Below, one piece after another: positions 1-8,715 of a stretch of DNA of 64,000 bases. This DNA is from Nocardia mikamii NBRC 108933 (GTDB taxonomy: Bacteria > Actinomycetota > Actinomycetes > Mycobacteriales > Mycobacteriaceae): NCBI RefSeq assembly GCF_001613505.1, contig NZ_BDCM01000014.1, forward strand, positions 558,001 through 622,000. Direction: 5' to 3'. Made by a program: the position numbers and the translations under genes. How positions within the stretch are numbered: the stretch's first letter is position 1; every line of letters begins with the position of its first letter. The notes below the pieces were generated by a model, which saw only the letters and a program-made list of their open reading frames with translations, was not told the DNA's origin and did no database searches.

Positions 1-175
1 GTTCGCGGAGCCGGCCCGCGACCGACCAGGTCAGCTCGGCGAGTTCCGCATAGCTGCGGAACTGCCAGCCGTTCTCTTCGTCGGCGAGGTGGATTCCGGT
101 GGCGGTGGCGGGATGCACCAGCCAGCCGCGCACCAATGCCTGGTCGTCGTCGGTGTTCCGCAGGTCACTGGGCAT
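1..175 (-). CDS. AMP-dependent acyl synthetase/acyl-AMP ligase, N-terminal fragment
   Basis: Only the first 58 codons lie in the window; the gene runs off the left edge. It starts with ATG at 175 and overlaps the stop of the upstream PEP-synthase-like gene by 11 bp, so the two are probably translated together. The visible residues (MPSDLRNTDDDQALVRGW at the start, then a stretch ending in FRSYAELAEL) resemble the N-terminal lobe of acyl-AMP ligases and acyl-CoA synthetases, where a 'tYaEL' segment precedes the nucleotide-binding core. No catalytic motif is inside the window, so fatty acyl-AMP ligase versus acyl-CoA synthetase cannot be decided. Another adenylating enzyme is possible. Confidence 0.55.
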   Translation of the reverse strand, partial: MPSDLRNTDDDQALVRGWLVHPATATGIHLADEENGWQFRSYAELAELTWSVAGRLRE

Positions 176-2861
176 CGGCTGCCTCCCCTTCTTCGAGCAC
201 GGTGACGGTTCCGCTGCTGCCGTCGACCCGCAACGGCATACCGGTCCGGACGGATCTGGTGACACCCGGAATCTGCACCACCGTCGGCACACCGAGTTCG
301 CGCGCGACGATGGCGACATGGGTGAGCGGGCTGCCCCGCTCGACGACGAGAGCCGTCGCCGAAGGCAGCACCGCCACCCACCCCGGATCGGTTCGATAGG
401 TGACGAGCACACCTCCCGCCACGTCGCGCGGCTCGTCGACAACCACCGCCGGGCCCGTGCCGATCCCACCACCCGACGGCGTCCCGGTGAACACCGAACC
501 CGCTGTCGCGGCCGGGGTGTCGGTGATCGGCACCCAGCCGGCCGCCGCCAGTTCGGCCGGGCCGAAACCGCCACCGTGGGTGACGAAGCGGGCCGGTGCG
601 ACCAGGCGCGCGTCGGCGGCGCGCTGCTGTTTGCGGGCGGCGACCACCGCCCGCAGACCGGCCGTCTCGCCGCCCTCGTAGCAGCTGCGCAATTGCGGCA
701 GCGTCAGGTAGAACACGTCGGAGAATTCGTCGATGATATTGCGCCGCACCAGGTCTCGTCCCATGATTCGAAGGGTTCGCTTGACCATGCCGAAGGCGCG
801 GGTGCGGCAGAAGCGCAGACTTTCCCGATGCCCCGCGCAGCGAGACACCTTGCGCCGCAAGCGTTCGTAGATCGCGCGGCGCCAACCGCGCAGATGGGTA
901 TCCAGATATCGTTGCGCGTCGTCGGCGGCGCGGTCCTGTTGTTCCGGCAGCGCGGCCAGCACCATGACGAACAGGCCCGACGGATCCTCCCGCAGATCCG
1001 GAGTCTCGAGCTTCAGTTCGTCGAGGCTGCGGTAGCCGTAGCGGTCGATGTACTCGTCCACCCGCGCCCGGAATTCGTCGTGACCAGCGGTGACCAGCGC
1101 GTCGTACATGCCCTCCGGGGCTGTACTCTCCATCAGCTTGCGCAGATCCGCGTTCTCCCGCACGCTCGCCGCGAGCGCCGACATGGCACGCGCCGGCTCG
1201 GCGGATTCGACGTCGGCCCCGGGCCCGGCGACGGCGTAGAGGAACCACTCCGGCGCCTTCGGCAGAAAGATCCGGGTGAGGACGTACAGCAGGCCGGTGA
1301 GGGTCAGCAGCATCGCGTCCAGAACCATCATCGGAGCCCAGCGGTGCACCAGTTCCCGATCGAGTTCGCGATAGCGGGCGTAGGCCTGCGCCCCGGTGTC
1401 GGCGCTGTCGTCGTGGGATTCGAAATCGTCGTAGACGCGGTAGAACTCGTCGAGGAACCGCCGCATCATCGCGTCGATCCCGGCGATGCGGCGCAGATAG
1501 ATCGCGGTGGTACGAGCCCGGGACACCACCCGTCGCAGCGGATTGCCGAAGGTGAACGGGCGCAACGTCTTCGCGATATCATCCGGCAGTGGTTCGGCCA
1601 CGCCGAGCGCGGCCTCGAGTACACGGCGGTTGAGCGCATAACCCGGCGCGATGCCGACCATTCGATACCAGTGCAGCAGGTTGTAGTAGACGCGGCCGTG
1701 AAAGTAGCCGAGCAGCACCGGAGTCCAGTTGTCGGTCTGCGCGACCTGAGGCCGGGGCACCCCCAGGGATTCGGCATATCCGCGATACACCCGGCCGTAG
1801 ATATCGGCCGCGGTGGTGAAGGTGAGCGGTGAGGTGATGCCGCTGAAACTCTCGATGATGTTGGAGTTGTCCCAGATTCGCAGATCGCCGTCGGGCACCG
1901 CTTCACCGGCGCCGCGCAACGGGTCCCCCACCGCCGTGGTCACCGGTCGCGCCTGCAGCACCCAGAGCCGGCCCTCCGCGTCGAAGGCCCACTCGACGTC
2001 CTGCGGGGCGTTCGTCGCGGTCTCGATCCGGCGACCGACCTCGATCAGCCGGGTCACCTGCTCCGGAGTGAGCGCCGGGCGTGCGCGCAGCGCGGGATCG
2101 ACGTCCACCGCGATACAGCCCTGGTCGCCGTCGGGACGGTAGCGAGTCGCCTTCTCACCCAGGATCGTATCGATCGTCGTGCCCGAAAGCTTGTCCACGA
2201 CAATGGTATCGGCGTCCACTGCGCCGGAGACCAGCCCTTCGCCCAGACCGTAGACGGCGCTGATCAGCATTCGGTCCGTGGCGCCGGTGCTCGGGTCGCA
2301 GGTGAACAGCACACCGCTGGTTTCCGCCGCGATCAGGCGCTGCACGACGACCGCCGGCATCTCCGGGAGCGCCAGTCCGTGCGCGAAGCAGTAGTTGATC
2401 ACCCGCGGTGACAACGCCGACGCCCAGCAGGCGGTCACCACCGAGGCGATCGCTTCGGCCCCCGACACGTTCAGGAACGAATCGAACTGCCCGGCAAACG
2501 AATACGTGGTGCCGTCCTCTACCGCCGCCGAGGACCGGACTGCCACCGGGGCACGGCCCAGGCGCTGCCACACCTCGTCCATCGCCGCGACGAGGGCATC
2601 CGGGGGCGTGGCGGTCATGATGCTCGCACGTAACCGGGCGCCGCGAGCCAGCGCCTCGTCGAGATCGCTCGCGCGAACGAATTCCGCTGCCGCCGAGATG
2701 ATCTCGGCAGGCATGTGCTCGAACATCTCCGGCTCGACGACCAGCCAATCCGGCACCGGCAACGACGCATCGCGCAACCGACGCAGACCGGCCGCTTTCC
2801 CGCCGGCATCCGCCGCTTCGGCAAGGCCCGCTTCGGATTCGTGCACCAGGTCTCCTGTCAT
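165..2861 (-). CDS. PEP/pyruvate-binding and PEP-utilising (PEP synthase-like) enzyme
   Basis: 898 residues with the architecture of PEP synthase and pyruvate phosphate dikinase. The N-terminal ATP-grasp/PPDK_N domain (about residues 15-310) contains GGKAAGLRRL, VRSSAAVEDG and the PPDK_N closing motif WVLQARPVT. A poorly conserved middle of about 480 residues follows. The C-terminal phosphohistidine swivelling domain (about 815-895) contains GSPLTHVAIVARELGVPTV with the phosphorylatable His. The PEP/pyruvate TIM barrel of true PEP synthase is not apparent, so it more likely belongs to the family that phosphorylates other substrates (rifampin phosphotransferase has this two-domain layout) than to central metabolism. 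The overlap with an acyl-AMP ligase-like gene suggests a lipid or secondary-metabolite role. Start ATG at 2861 has only a weak ribosome site. Confidence 0.8.
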   Translation of the reverse strand: MTGDLVHESEAGLAEAADAGGKAAGLRRLRDASLPVPDWLVVEPEMFEHMPAEIISAAAEFVRASDLDEALARGARLRASIMTATPPDALVAAMDEVWQRLGRAPVAVRSSAAVEDGTTYSFAGQFDSFLNVSGAEAIASVVTACWASALSPRVINYCFAHGLALPEMPAVVVQRLIAAETSGVLFTCDPSTGATDRMLISAVYGLGEGLVSGAVDADTIVVDKLSGTTIDTILGEKATRYRPDGDQGCIAVDVDPALRARPALTPEQVTRLIEVGRRIETATNAPQDVEWAFDAEGRLWVLQARPVTTAVGDPLRGAGEAVPDGDLRIWDNSNIIESFSGITSPLTFTTAADIYGRVYRGYAESLGVPRPQVAQTDNWTPVLLGYFHGRVYYNLLHWYRMVGIAPGYALNRRVLEAALGVAEPLPDDIAKTLRPFTFGNPLRRVVSRARTTAIYLRRIAGIDAMMRRFLDEFYRVYDDFESHDDSADTGAQAYARYRELDRELVHRWAPMMVLDAMLLTLTGLLYVLTRIFLPKAPEWFLYAVAGPGADVESAEPARAMSALAASVRENADLRKLMESTAPEGMYDALVTAGHDEFRARVDEYIDRYGYRSLDELKLETPDLREDPSGLFVMVLAALPEQQDRAADDAQRYLDTHLRGWRRAIYERLRRKVSRCAGHRESLRFCRTRAFGMVKRTLRIMGRDLVRRNIIDEFSDVFYLTLPQLRSCYEGGETAGLRAVVAARKQQRAADARLVAPARFVTHGGGFGPAELAAAGWVPITDTPAATAGSVFTGTPSGGGIGTGPAVVVDEPRDVAGGVLVTYRTDPGWVAVLPSATALVVERGSPLTHVAIVARELGVPTVVQIPGVTRSVRTGMPLRVDGSSGTVTVLEEGEAADAQ

Positions 2862-3117
2862 CGCGGACCGTGCGCCTGCCCAGCGGTCGCTCCGCAGAGT
2901 TCGTAACGGTATATATGAAATGTTTGCGTTTCGGAATACCGGTGATCGGACATCCGACAGGCCGCGGTGCGCAGGCGGTCACCGGGGCGTTGTCTCGATA
3001 TACCGGCCGCCCTCGCCGGTGTTAACCGAAATCCGAACAAGATCGGCTAGCCGCCCGCCGGGAGCGCGGCTACGCTACGTTCAGGCTCGTGACGATCGGT
3101 GGAGGGTGTAATTCGGC

Positions 3118-3822
3118 GTGAGTTGGTCATTCACACCGGACGAGTTCGCGCACATCTGGCGCGAAACGGACCTCGATCGCCATCCCTTCCCCCTTCGCAT
3201 CCTCGAAACCCCACGCACCGAGGACGAGGCGGCGACCTTGCGCAAGACCCTCGAGGCACGGCTGCCGCTCGGCGCGGACCCCGACCTTTCCGCATGTCTG
3301 CGCATCCTGGCCGCGCCGCACACCCGCGTGGTCGCGATCGGCGGCGCACACAGCCCGGGGACCGAGATCCGGGCAGTGGCCGCGGCGATCTACGACCACG
3401 CCGTGCTCGCGATCCAGGAACCGGGACGCACACCCGGATTCGGCGGGTCCATCCGATTGTCGATCGGGCATACCACCAAACTGGGCGCCCGCATCGCCGC
3501 GCTGCTGCCCGACTGCCCGGCCGGAGGTGAACCCGCCCGCTCGGCACCGACCGAGGCGGTGCGCGACGACGACTGCCCGCGGCCCGCCTCACCGCCGGCG
3601 CCGCGCATCCGCCGCCTGCTGCTGAAACCGCATACCGCCGAAGGACATATCCGCATCGAGGCCGGCCTGGACCGGCCCACACCGCCCGCGCCGCTGTACT
3701 ACACGTGGATCGACGTCGCCGAGGACGGGCGCTATCTCATCAAGGCGGGCGACGAAGTCCATATCGTCCCCGCGAGCCGGCAGCAGATCGGCACTCACCT
3801 GCAAAAACGCATTCCGCGATGA
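3118..3822 (+). CDS. ESX secretion-associated protein, EspG family
   Basis: 234 residues, GTG start at 3118 with GGAGGG about 11 bases upstream. The N-terminus (MSWSFTPDEFAHIWRET) and the C-terminal sheet (YYTWIDVAEDGRYLI) fit the EspG family, cytosolic chaperones that bind the hairpin tip of PE-PPE dimers and keep them soluble before type VII secretion. A low-complexity Pro/Asp/Ala loop lies at about residues 138-165. The gene is followed by a small YxxxD protein and a PPE-like protein, which are the expected partners. No ESX core ATPase (EccC) or membrane gene is in the window, so this would be a satellite module relying on an ESX apparatus elsewhere. Confidence 0.75.
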   Translation: MSWSFTPDEFAHIWRETDLDRHPFPLRILETPRTEDEAATLRKTLEARLPLGADPDLSACLRILAAPHTRVVAIGGAHSPGTEIRAVAAAIYDHAVLAIQEPGRTPGFGGSIRLSIGHTTKLGARIAALLPDCPAGGEPARSAPTEAVRDDDCPRPASPPAPRIRRLLLKPHTAEGHIRIEAGLDRPTPPAPLYYTWIDVAEDGRYLIKAGDEVHIVPASRQQIGTHLQKRIPR

Positions 3823-3905
3823 TCGTGACTGGCACGGATTCGGGCAACTCGGGCTGACCGGACATCCCCGGAACCAGTAAGCTGGGTCGACCTGCAGCCT
3901 CACCG

Positions 3906-4161
3906 GGCAGCCGCCTCCGGGCGTTCCCCGTCAGGCTGTGTGATTGCAGCCCGATGGGGAGCCCTACGTGGTAACGCTCCGCTGCCGCCTCCGGGCTTTC
4001 CCCATTAGGCTGTGCGATTTGCAGCCCAATGGGGAGCCCTACGTGGTAACGCTCCGCTGCCGCCTCCGGGCTTTCCCCATTAGGCTGTGCGATTTGCAGC
4101 CCAATGGGGAGCCCTACGTGGTAACGCTCCGCTGCCGCCTCCGGGCTTTCCCCATTAGGCT
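3906..4161. repeat. 75-bp tandem repeat, about 3.4 units, each holding a hairpin
   Basis: GCAGCCC(A/G)ATGGGG recurs at 3946, 4021 and 4096 (period 75 bp), with a partial diverged unit at the left edge and a truncated 5' arm at 4143-4161. Inverted arms (GGGCTTTCCCCATTAGGCTG with CAGCCCAATGGGGAGCCC) form hairpins at 3919-3964, 3993-4039 and 4068-4114: about 17 pairs, a TT bulge and an 8-9 nt loop. The first copy carries a paired change relative to the others (stem T-A becomes C-G), which suggests the fold itself is maintained. The linker contains ACGTGGTAACGCTCCGCTGC. The array ends 24-30 bases before the next gene of the ESX module. Confidence 0.9.
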
Positions 4162-4190
4162 GGTCGGACCGACCGATCTCAGGGGTGCGC

Positions 4191-4565
4191 ATGACGATCG
4201 AGACCAGCCAGGCCGATATCACCCGTTTCTTGCAGGCCGCGCGCGGGGGAACCGTCACCTTCGATCCGGCGGCCGCGCGTGGGTGCGCGGAGATCTACCA
4301 GCAGCAGGCCGACCGGCTTCGGGAACTACAGCAGCGCCTCGATTCGGTGGCGCAGCTCAGCGGATTCGGGGGCTTCTTCTCCGCACAGCAGTTGCAGGCC
4401 GGTTTCGGCCGCAAGGCGCGCGATGCGGCCGAACTACTCGACCAGTACATCGCCGCCGCCTACCGCATGAAAGAGGCTTTCCTGACCAGCGCCGGGCTCT
4501 ACGAGGAGGCCGATTCCGCGCATGCGGCCGCGCTGCGGGCGACCTCGTCCGGACTGGCACGATGA
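4191..4565 (+). CDS. small helical ESX-module protein with C-terminal YxxxD motif
   Basis: 124 residues, predicted to be almost entirely alpha-helical (heptad-like segment EIYQQQADRLRELQQRLDSV). Near the C-terminus YEEAD fits the YxxxD/E general signal of type VII substrates. I chose ATG 4191 because AGGGG at 4181-4185 is 5 bases upstream; a GTG at 4185 would lie on that site. The stop overlaps the PPE-like start (ATGA), implying translational coupling and probable co-secretion or heterodimer formation, as PE and PPE pairs do. There is no classical WXG or PE motif, so the subfamily is undefined. Naming it a PE-equivalent is inference from position. Confidence 0.65.
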   Translation: MTIETSQADITRFLQAARGGTVTFDPAAARGCAEIYQQQADRLRELQQRLDSVAQLSGFGGFFSAQQLQAGFGRKARDAAELLDQYIAAAYRMKEAFLTSAGLYEEADSAHAAALRATSSGLAR

Positions 4566-5845
4566 GCGCCGAATTCCGTTACGGGCCGGCCGCGTCGCAC
4601 ACCGACCCCCAATACGTCAGCGCCATGGAACATTTCGAGTCCATGACGCACGAACAGATCCATACCGGGACCGAGAAGATCGAGGCCGGTGAGATTCTGC
4701 AGGCCTCCCTGATCTGGCTGGAGGCGGCCGCCACGCTGACCGGCTCCATGCCGGCCACCCGCTCACAGGCCGAGCGAATCATGGACCACGCCGGCTGGCA
4801 GGGCCCGGCCGCCGAGGCCGCTGCCGCCAGCGCGCACAGTTTCGCCGCCTCCGTCGACGAATTGGCCGCCGTCTTCGGCGAGGTCGGTGCGCGGCTCGGT
4901 GCGGTCGCCGGAGCAGCGGAAGCAGTCAAATTGGCGGTACCTCCCCCAGGCGATTCCGGGCCGGTGGGCGCCATCGCCCGAGTGCTGGAGGCCGCGCACG
5001 TGATCGATGCGCGCATCGCCCAGGAGGTCATGCGTCAGGAGGCGATTCTGGCGATGAACATGATCTACAAACCGGCCTACTCCGCGGCGGGCACCGCGGT
5101 CCCGGCGCTGCCCGAACCCCCGGCACAAGCCGACCCGGCCGGACCGCGGCCCAGCGCTCCCGCCCGACCGAACGGCGACCAGCCGCAATCGCTCGACAGC
5201 CCTACGGCCCCACCGTCGTCCGAGCCGGAACCCTCGACACCGGAGCAGGCTCCCGACTCGGCCACTGTGCCCGGCACACCCGCGTCGCCGCAGCCACCGC
5301 CCGCACCCGCACCCGCACCCGCACCCGCACCCGCACCCGCACCCGCACCCGCACCCGAGAGCCCGGCACCTGCGCCTCCGCAGACGCAACCCACACCCGG
5401 CGATCCGGCACCGAGTTCGTCGGCCCCGGCACCCGCCGCGCCGACGCACGATCCGGGCCCAGCGCCGACCCCCGCGCCGCCGTCCTCTTCCGCCCCCACC
5501 TCGCCGGACCCGGCGCAGCCGCCCGCACCGTCCGGACCGGGCAGTCCGGTGCCGCCGCCGGGTCCCCCGACGCCCGATCCGCATGCCGCACCGCCCATCA
5601 CCCCCGCCCCCACCACACCGGCCCCGGCGCCATCCGACACCCCCGCACCACAGTCGCCCGACCCGTCGGCATCCGCTCCACCGCCGCAACCCCCCACGCC
5701 CGCACCACCTCCCGCACCGGGCGCTCCCGATCCGTCGGCGCCTCCGCTCACCGACCAGGAAGGTCAGCCGGGTATCACCGGTCCCATCCCCGACACCGAT
5801 ACGCCGACGACTCCCGACCAGCCCGGGGTCTCTCCGCCGGGCTGA
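4562..5845 (+). CDS. PPE-like type VII secretion protein with long Pro/Ala-rich C-terminus
   Basis: 427 residues. The first 180 or so are helical with a WQG turn (HAGWQGPAAEAAA), as in the PPE/WXG helical hairpin. From about residue 195 to the end the protein is nearly all Pro, Ala, Ser and Asp, including a pure Pro-Ala run encoded by a 6-bp repeat. The N-terminus lacks a literal PPE tripeptide, so the call rests on the fold pattern and on the EspG and YxxxD neighbours. It starts inside the previous gene's stop (ATGA). The tail is likely disordered and could span the mycolate/arabinogalactan layer. It converges on proB with 58 bases between the stops. Confidence 0.65.
   Translation: MSAEFRYGPAASHTDPQYVSAMEHFESMTHEQIHTGTEKIEAGEILQASLIWLEAAATLTGSMPATRSQAERIMDHAGWQGPAAEAAAASAHSFAASVDELAAVFGEVGARLGAVAGAAEAVKLAVPPPGDSGPVGAIARVLEAAHVIDARIAQEVMRQEAILAMNMIYKPAYSAAGTAVPALPEPPAQADPAGPRPSAPARPNGDQPQSLDSPTAPPSSEPEPSTPEQAPDSATVPGTPASPQPPPAPAPAPAPAPAPAPAPAPESPAPAPPQTQPTPGDPAPSSSAPAPAAPTHDPGPAPTPAPPSSSAPTSPDPAQPPAPSGPGSPVPPPGPPTPDPHAAPPITPAPTTPAPAPSDTPAPQSPDPSASAPPPQPPTPAPPPAPGAPDPSAPPLTDQEGQPGITGPIPDTDTPTTPDQPGVSPPG
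5300..5353 (+). repeat. hexanucleotide microsatellite (CCCGCA)9 encoding (Pro-Ala)9
   Basis: Nine perfect tandem copies of CCCGCA inside the PPE-like gene, followed by CCCGAG. Because the unit is 6 bp, slippage changes the length of the Pro-Ala spacer by two residues at a time without breaking the frame. Confidence 0.95.
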
Positions 5846-5903
5846 TCAGTATTCGGACACCGAGATTTCGGCGGTCCGGCGGCGCCCGGGAGCACCGAGA
5901 TCC

Positions 5904-7043
5904 CTACACCTTCACCAGATCGTCGGCGTGAATGACGGGACGCTGCATACCTTCCGGCAGTTCGGAGGTGGAATGGCCTGCCATGGCCTGCAGTTCCGTG
6001 CTGTCGTATTCCACGACGCCCCGCGCCACCGTGCGGCCGTCGGGGGCGAGCAGGTCGACCACGTCGCCGCCGTAGAAGCGGCCCCTGACGCCGGTGATAC
6101 CGGCGGCGAGGAGTGAGCGGCGCGAATGCGCGACGGCTCTGACGGCGCCGGCGTCGAGGTGGATGGCGCCGCGGCTGTCGGCGGCATGGCGAACCCAGAA
6201 CTTGCGGGCCGACAACCGGACCGGACGCGCGGCGAAGGCCGTGCCCACCGAGGCGTCGCGCAGGGCCAGCGCCGCATCGGAGGCGGCTGCCAGCAGGACG
6301 GGCACGCCGGCGTCGGCGGCGAGGCGGGCGGCCGAGAGCTTCGACGCCATACCGCCGGTGCCGAGAGCGCCACCGCTACCGGCGATCACACCGTCGAGGT
6401 CGGCGCTGCTGCGCACCTCGGGAATGAATGTGGCGGCGCCCTTGCGGGGGTCGCCGTCGTAAAGACCGTCCACGTCCGACAGCAGGACCAGCGCGTCCGC
6501 ACCGACCAGATGCGCCACCAGCGCGGCCAGCCGGTCGTTGTCGCCGAAGCGAATCTCCTCGGTGGCGATGGTGTCGTTCTCGTTGACCACCGCGACCGCG
6601 TGCAGGGCGCGCAACCGGTCGAGGGTGCGCTGCGCGTTGCGGTGGTGTTCGCGGCGGGCGAAGTCACCCGCCGTCAGCAGCACCTGGCCCACCACGCGGT
6701 CGAATCGGGCGAACGAGGTGCCCCAGGCGTGGGCCAAGGCCAATTGGCCGACGCTTGCCGCGGCCTGTTTCGTCGCGAGATCCCTTGGGCGGGCGGCCAA
6801 TCCGAGCGGGGCGATGCCGGCGCCGATCGCACCGGACGACACCACCACCACATCCGAGCCGGCGCGCATCCGCGCCTCGATCGCGTCGGCGAGCTTGTCC
6901 AGGCGCGCGGTGTCGAGTCCGCCCTCGAGGCTGGTCAGCGCCGATGAGCCGATCTTGACCACCACGCTGCGCGCGGTCCGGATCGACTGCCGAGTAGTTA
7001 CCGCTCCCTTGTCAGAATCCACCTGTGTCACAACAACACTCAC
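5904..7043 (-). CDS. proB: glutamate 5-kinase
   Basis: 379 residues. It catalyses ATP-dependent phosphorylation of L-glutamate, the first step of proline synthesis, in the cytosol. The amino-acid kinase domain shows VVKIGSSALT, VVVSSGAIGAG, VVNENDTIATEEIRFGDND and LLSDVDGLYDGDPR. The last 75 or so residues form a PUA domain (REWIAFxxxxG-like stretch, then RGRFYGGDVVDLL). It follows obgE on the same strand with an 85-bp gap, as in Rv2439c-Rv2440c. The GTG at 7043 is the longest start; the kinase fold begins about 25 residues in, so internal GTGs (for example at 7031) are also possible. Confidence 0.95.
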   Translation of the reverse strand: MSVVVTQVDSDKGAVTTRQSIRTARSVVVKIGSSALTSLEGGLDTARLDKLADAIEARMRAGSDVVVVSSGAIGAGIAPLGLAARPRDLATKQAAASVGQLALAHAWGTSFARFDRVVGQVLLTAGDFARREHHRNAQRTLDRLRALHAVAVVNENDTIATEEIRFGDNDRLAALVAHLVGADALVLLSDVDGLYDGDPRKGAATFIPEVRSSADLDGVIAGSGGALGTGGMASKLSAARLAADAGVPVLLAAASDAALALRDASVGTAFAARPVRLSARKFWVRHAADSRGAIHLDAGAVRAVAHSRRSLLAAGITGVRGRFYGGDVVDLLAPDGRTVARGVVEYDSTELQAMAGHSTSELPEGMQRPVIHADDLVKV

Positions 7044-7128
7044 TCACTTGTCACGCCACTACGGTGGCGCACGACGACAACCGGACCGAGACGCCCGCGC
7101 ACACCGGAGATACCGGCGTGGCGGGCGA

Positions 7129-8589
7129 TCACGGTTGGTCCTCGTCCTCCGAGACCAGGCCGCGGCGTACCCGGGAGGCATGTTTGCGCTCGGCGGCGGA
7201 GATGCGGTCGGTCTGGTCCAGGCGGGGGTCGGTCCCGCGCCCGGTCATCACCATATCGACACCGGCCGAAATCTGCGGCTCCCATTCGAAGCTCACATCG
7301 CCGATGGTGACCTCGGCACCGGGCACCGCTCCCTGGCGGACCAGCTCGTCCTCGACGCCGAGACGTGCGAGCCGGTCGGCGAGGTAGCCGACGGCCTCGT
7401 CGTTGTCGAACTGCGTTTGGCGCACCCACCTTTCGGGGCGCTCGCCGCGGACGATGAATCCGCCCTCGACCTCCGGATCGGGTTCGACGGTGAAGCCGGT
7501 CTCCCCGGCCACGACGGGCCGGATCACCGGACGCTTCGGCGCCGCCTTCGGATGCGCCTCGCGATATTCGCGGACCATATCGGCCAGCGCGAAGGTCAAC
7601 GGGCGCAAACCTTCCCGGCTCACCGCGGAAATCGTGAACACCGGCCAGCCGCGTTCGGTGAACTCGGGCGTCACCATCTCGGCCAATTCGGCGGCGTCGG
7701 GGATATCGGCCTTGTTGAGGATGACCACGCGGGGCCGGTCGGCCAGATCGCCCAATCCGGCGTCGGCCTGCAGGGCCGGGCGGTAGGCGGCCAGTTCGGC
7801 CTCGAGCGCGTCGACATCGGAGATCGGGTCGCGGCCGGGTTCCAGTGTCGCGCAATCGACTACGTGGGCCAGCACCGCGCACCGCTCGAGATGCCGCAGG
7901 AAGTCCAGGCCCAGGCCGCGCCCGTCGCTGGCGCCGGGAATCAGGCCCGGCACATCGGCGACGGTGAAGGTGGTGTCACCGCTGGAGACCACGCCGAGGT
8001 TCGGCACCAGCGTGGTGAACGGGTAATCGGCGATCTTGGGCTTGGCCGCCGAGAGCACCGAGACGAGTGAGGACTTTCCGGCCGACGGGAAACCGACCAG
8101 GCCGACATCGGCCACGGATTTGAGTTCGAGAACGAGGTCGCGCTCCTCGCCCTCCTCACCCAGCAGGGCGAAGCCGGGGGCCTTGCGGGCGCGCGACACC
8201 AGCGCCGCGTTGCCGAGGCCGCCGCGGCCACCGCGCGCCGCCACGAACCGGGTGCCCGCGCCGATCAGATCGGCGACCACCTCACCGTCGTCGTCGATGA
8301 CGACCGTGCCGTCGGGAACCTTCAGCAGTAGTTCCCCGCCCTGTTTGCCGTCGCGATTGCCACCCTCGCCGGGTTTGCCGTTACCGGCCTTGGCGTGCGG
8401 GTGGAAGTGGAAGTCCAGCAGCGTGTGCACATTCGGGTCGACTTCGAGGATCACATCCCCGCCGTTGCCGCCGTTACCACCGTCGGGTCCGCCGAGCGGC
8501 TTGTACTTCTCCCGATGCACCGAGGCACAGCCATGACCGCCCTTACCGGCGCGGACGTGCAGTACCACACGATCGATGAATTTGGACAT
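7129..8589 (-). CDS. obgE: Obg/CgtA GTPase, ribosome assembly
   Basis: 486 residues. An N-terminal glycine-rich Obg fold (about 1-158, with GGPDGGNGGNGGDV) is followed by a G domain with GFPSAGKSS (P loop), DVPGLI (G3) and LNKAD (G4), and a C-terminal OCT domain (about 345-425) plus a basic/acidic tail. It binds the 50S subunit and links ribosome maturation to (p)ppGpp. It lies directly after rplU-rpmA, the near-universal order, with a strong hairpin in the rpmA-obgE gap that may reduce read-through. Start ATG at 8589. Confidence 0.97.
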   Translation of the reverse strand: MSKFIDRVVLHVRAGKGGHGCASVHREKYKPLGGPDGGNGGNGGDVILEVDPNVHTLLDFHFHPHAKAGNGKPGEGGNRDGKQGGELLLKVPDGTVVIDDDGEVVADLIGAGTRFVAARGGRGGLGNAALVSRARKAPGFALLGEEGEERDLVLELKSVADVGLVGFPSAGKSSLVSVLSAAKPKIADYPFTTLVPNLGVVSSGDTTFTVADVPGLIPGASDGRGLGLDFLRHLERCAVLAHVVDCATLEPGRDPISDVDALEAELAAYRPALQADAGLGDLADRPRVVILNKADIPDAAELAEMVTPEFTERGWPVFTISAVSREGLRPLTFALADMVREYREAHPKAAPKRPVIRPVVAGETGFTVEPDPEVEGGFIVRGERPERWVRQTQFDNDEAVGYLADRLARLGVEDELVRQGAVPGAEVTIGDVSFEWEPQISAGVDMVMTGRGTDPRLDQTDRISAAERKHASRVRRGLVSEDEDQP

Positions 8590-8647
8590 GCCAGCTGGAC
8601 CTCTGTGTTTCGGTGGACGGTGGTGGTGAGCCTCCCGGAACGGCGAA

Positions 8648-8680
8648 CGGGCCAGGGTTTATCTGCTAAACCCTGGCCCG
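8648..8680 (-). terminator. perfect 14-bp hairpin between rpmA and obgE
   Basis: CGGGCCAGGGTTTA, a 5-nt loop, then its exact reverse complement. There is no U tract on either side, so it is an attenuator, partial terminator or mRNA-processing site rather than a canonical intrinsic terminator. Confidence 0.7.
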
Positions 8681-8715
8681 CTTCGAAGAGTGTGTGGAGA
8701 AGGCTCCGGCGCGGC

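Noticed and set aside
3906..4161. CRISPR array
   Set aside because: The repeats abut with no spacers and there are no cas genes.
3944..4184. Open frames through the 75-bp array on both strands, giving 25-residue peptide repeats
   Set aside because: The period is a multiple of three, so any stop-free unit stays open. Both strands are open, the units hold perfect hairpins, and no ribosome site or start belongs to them.
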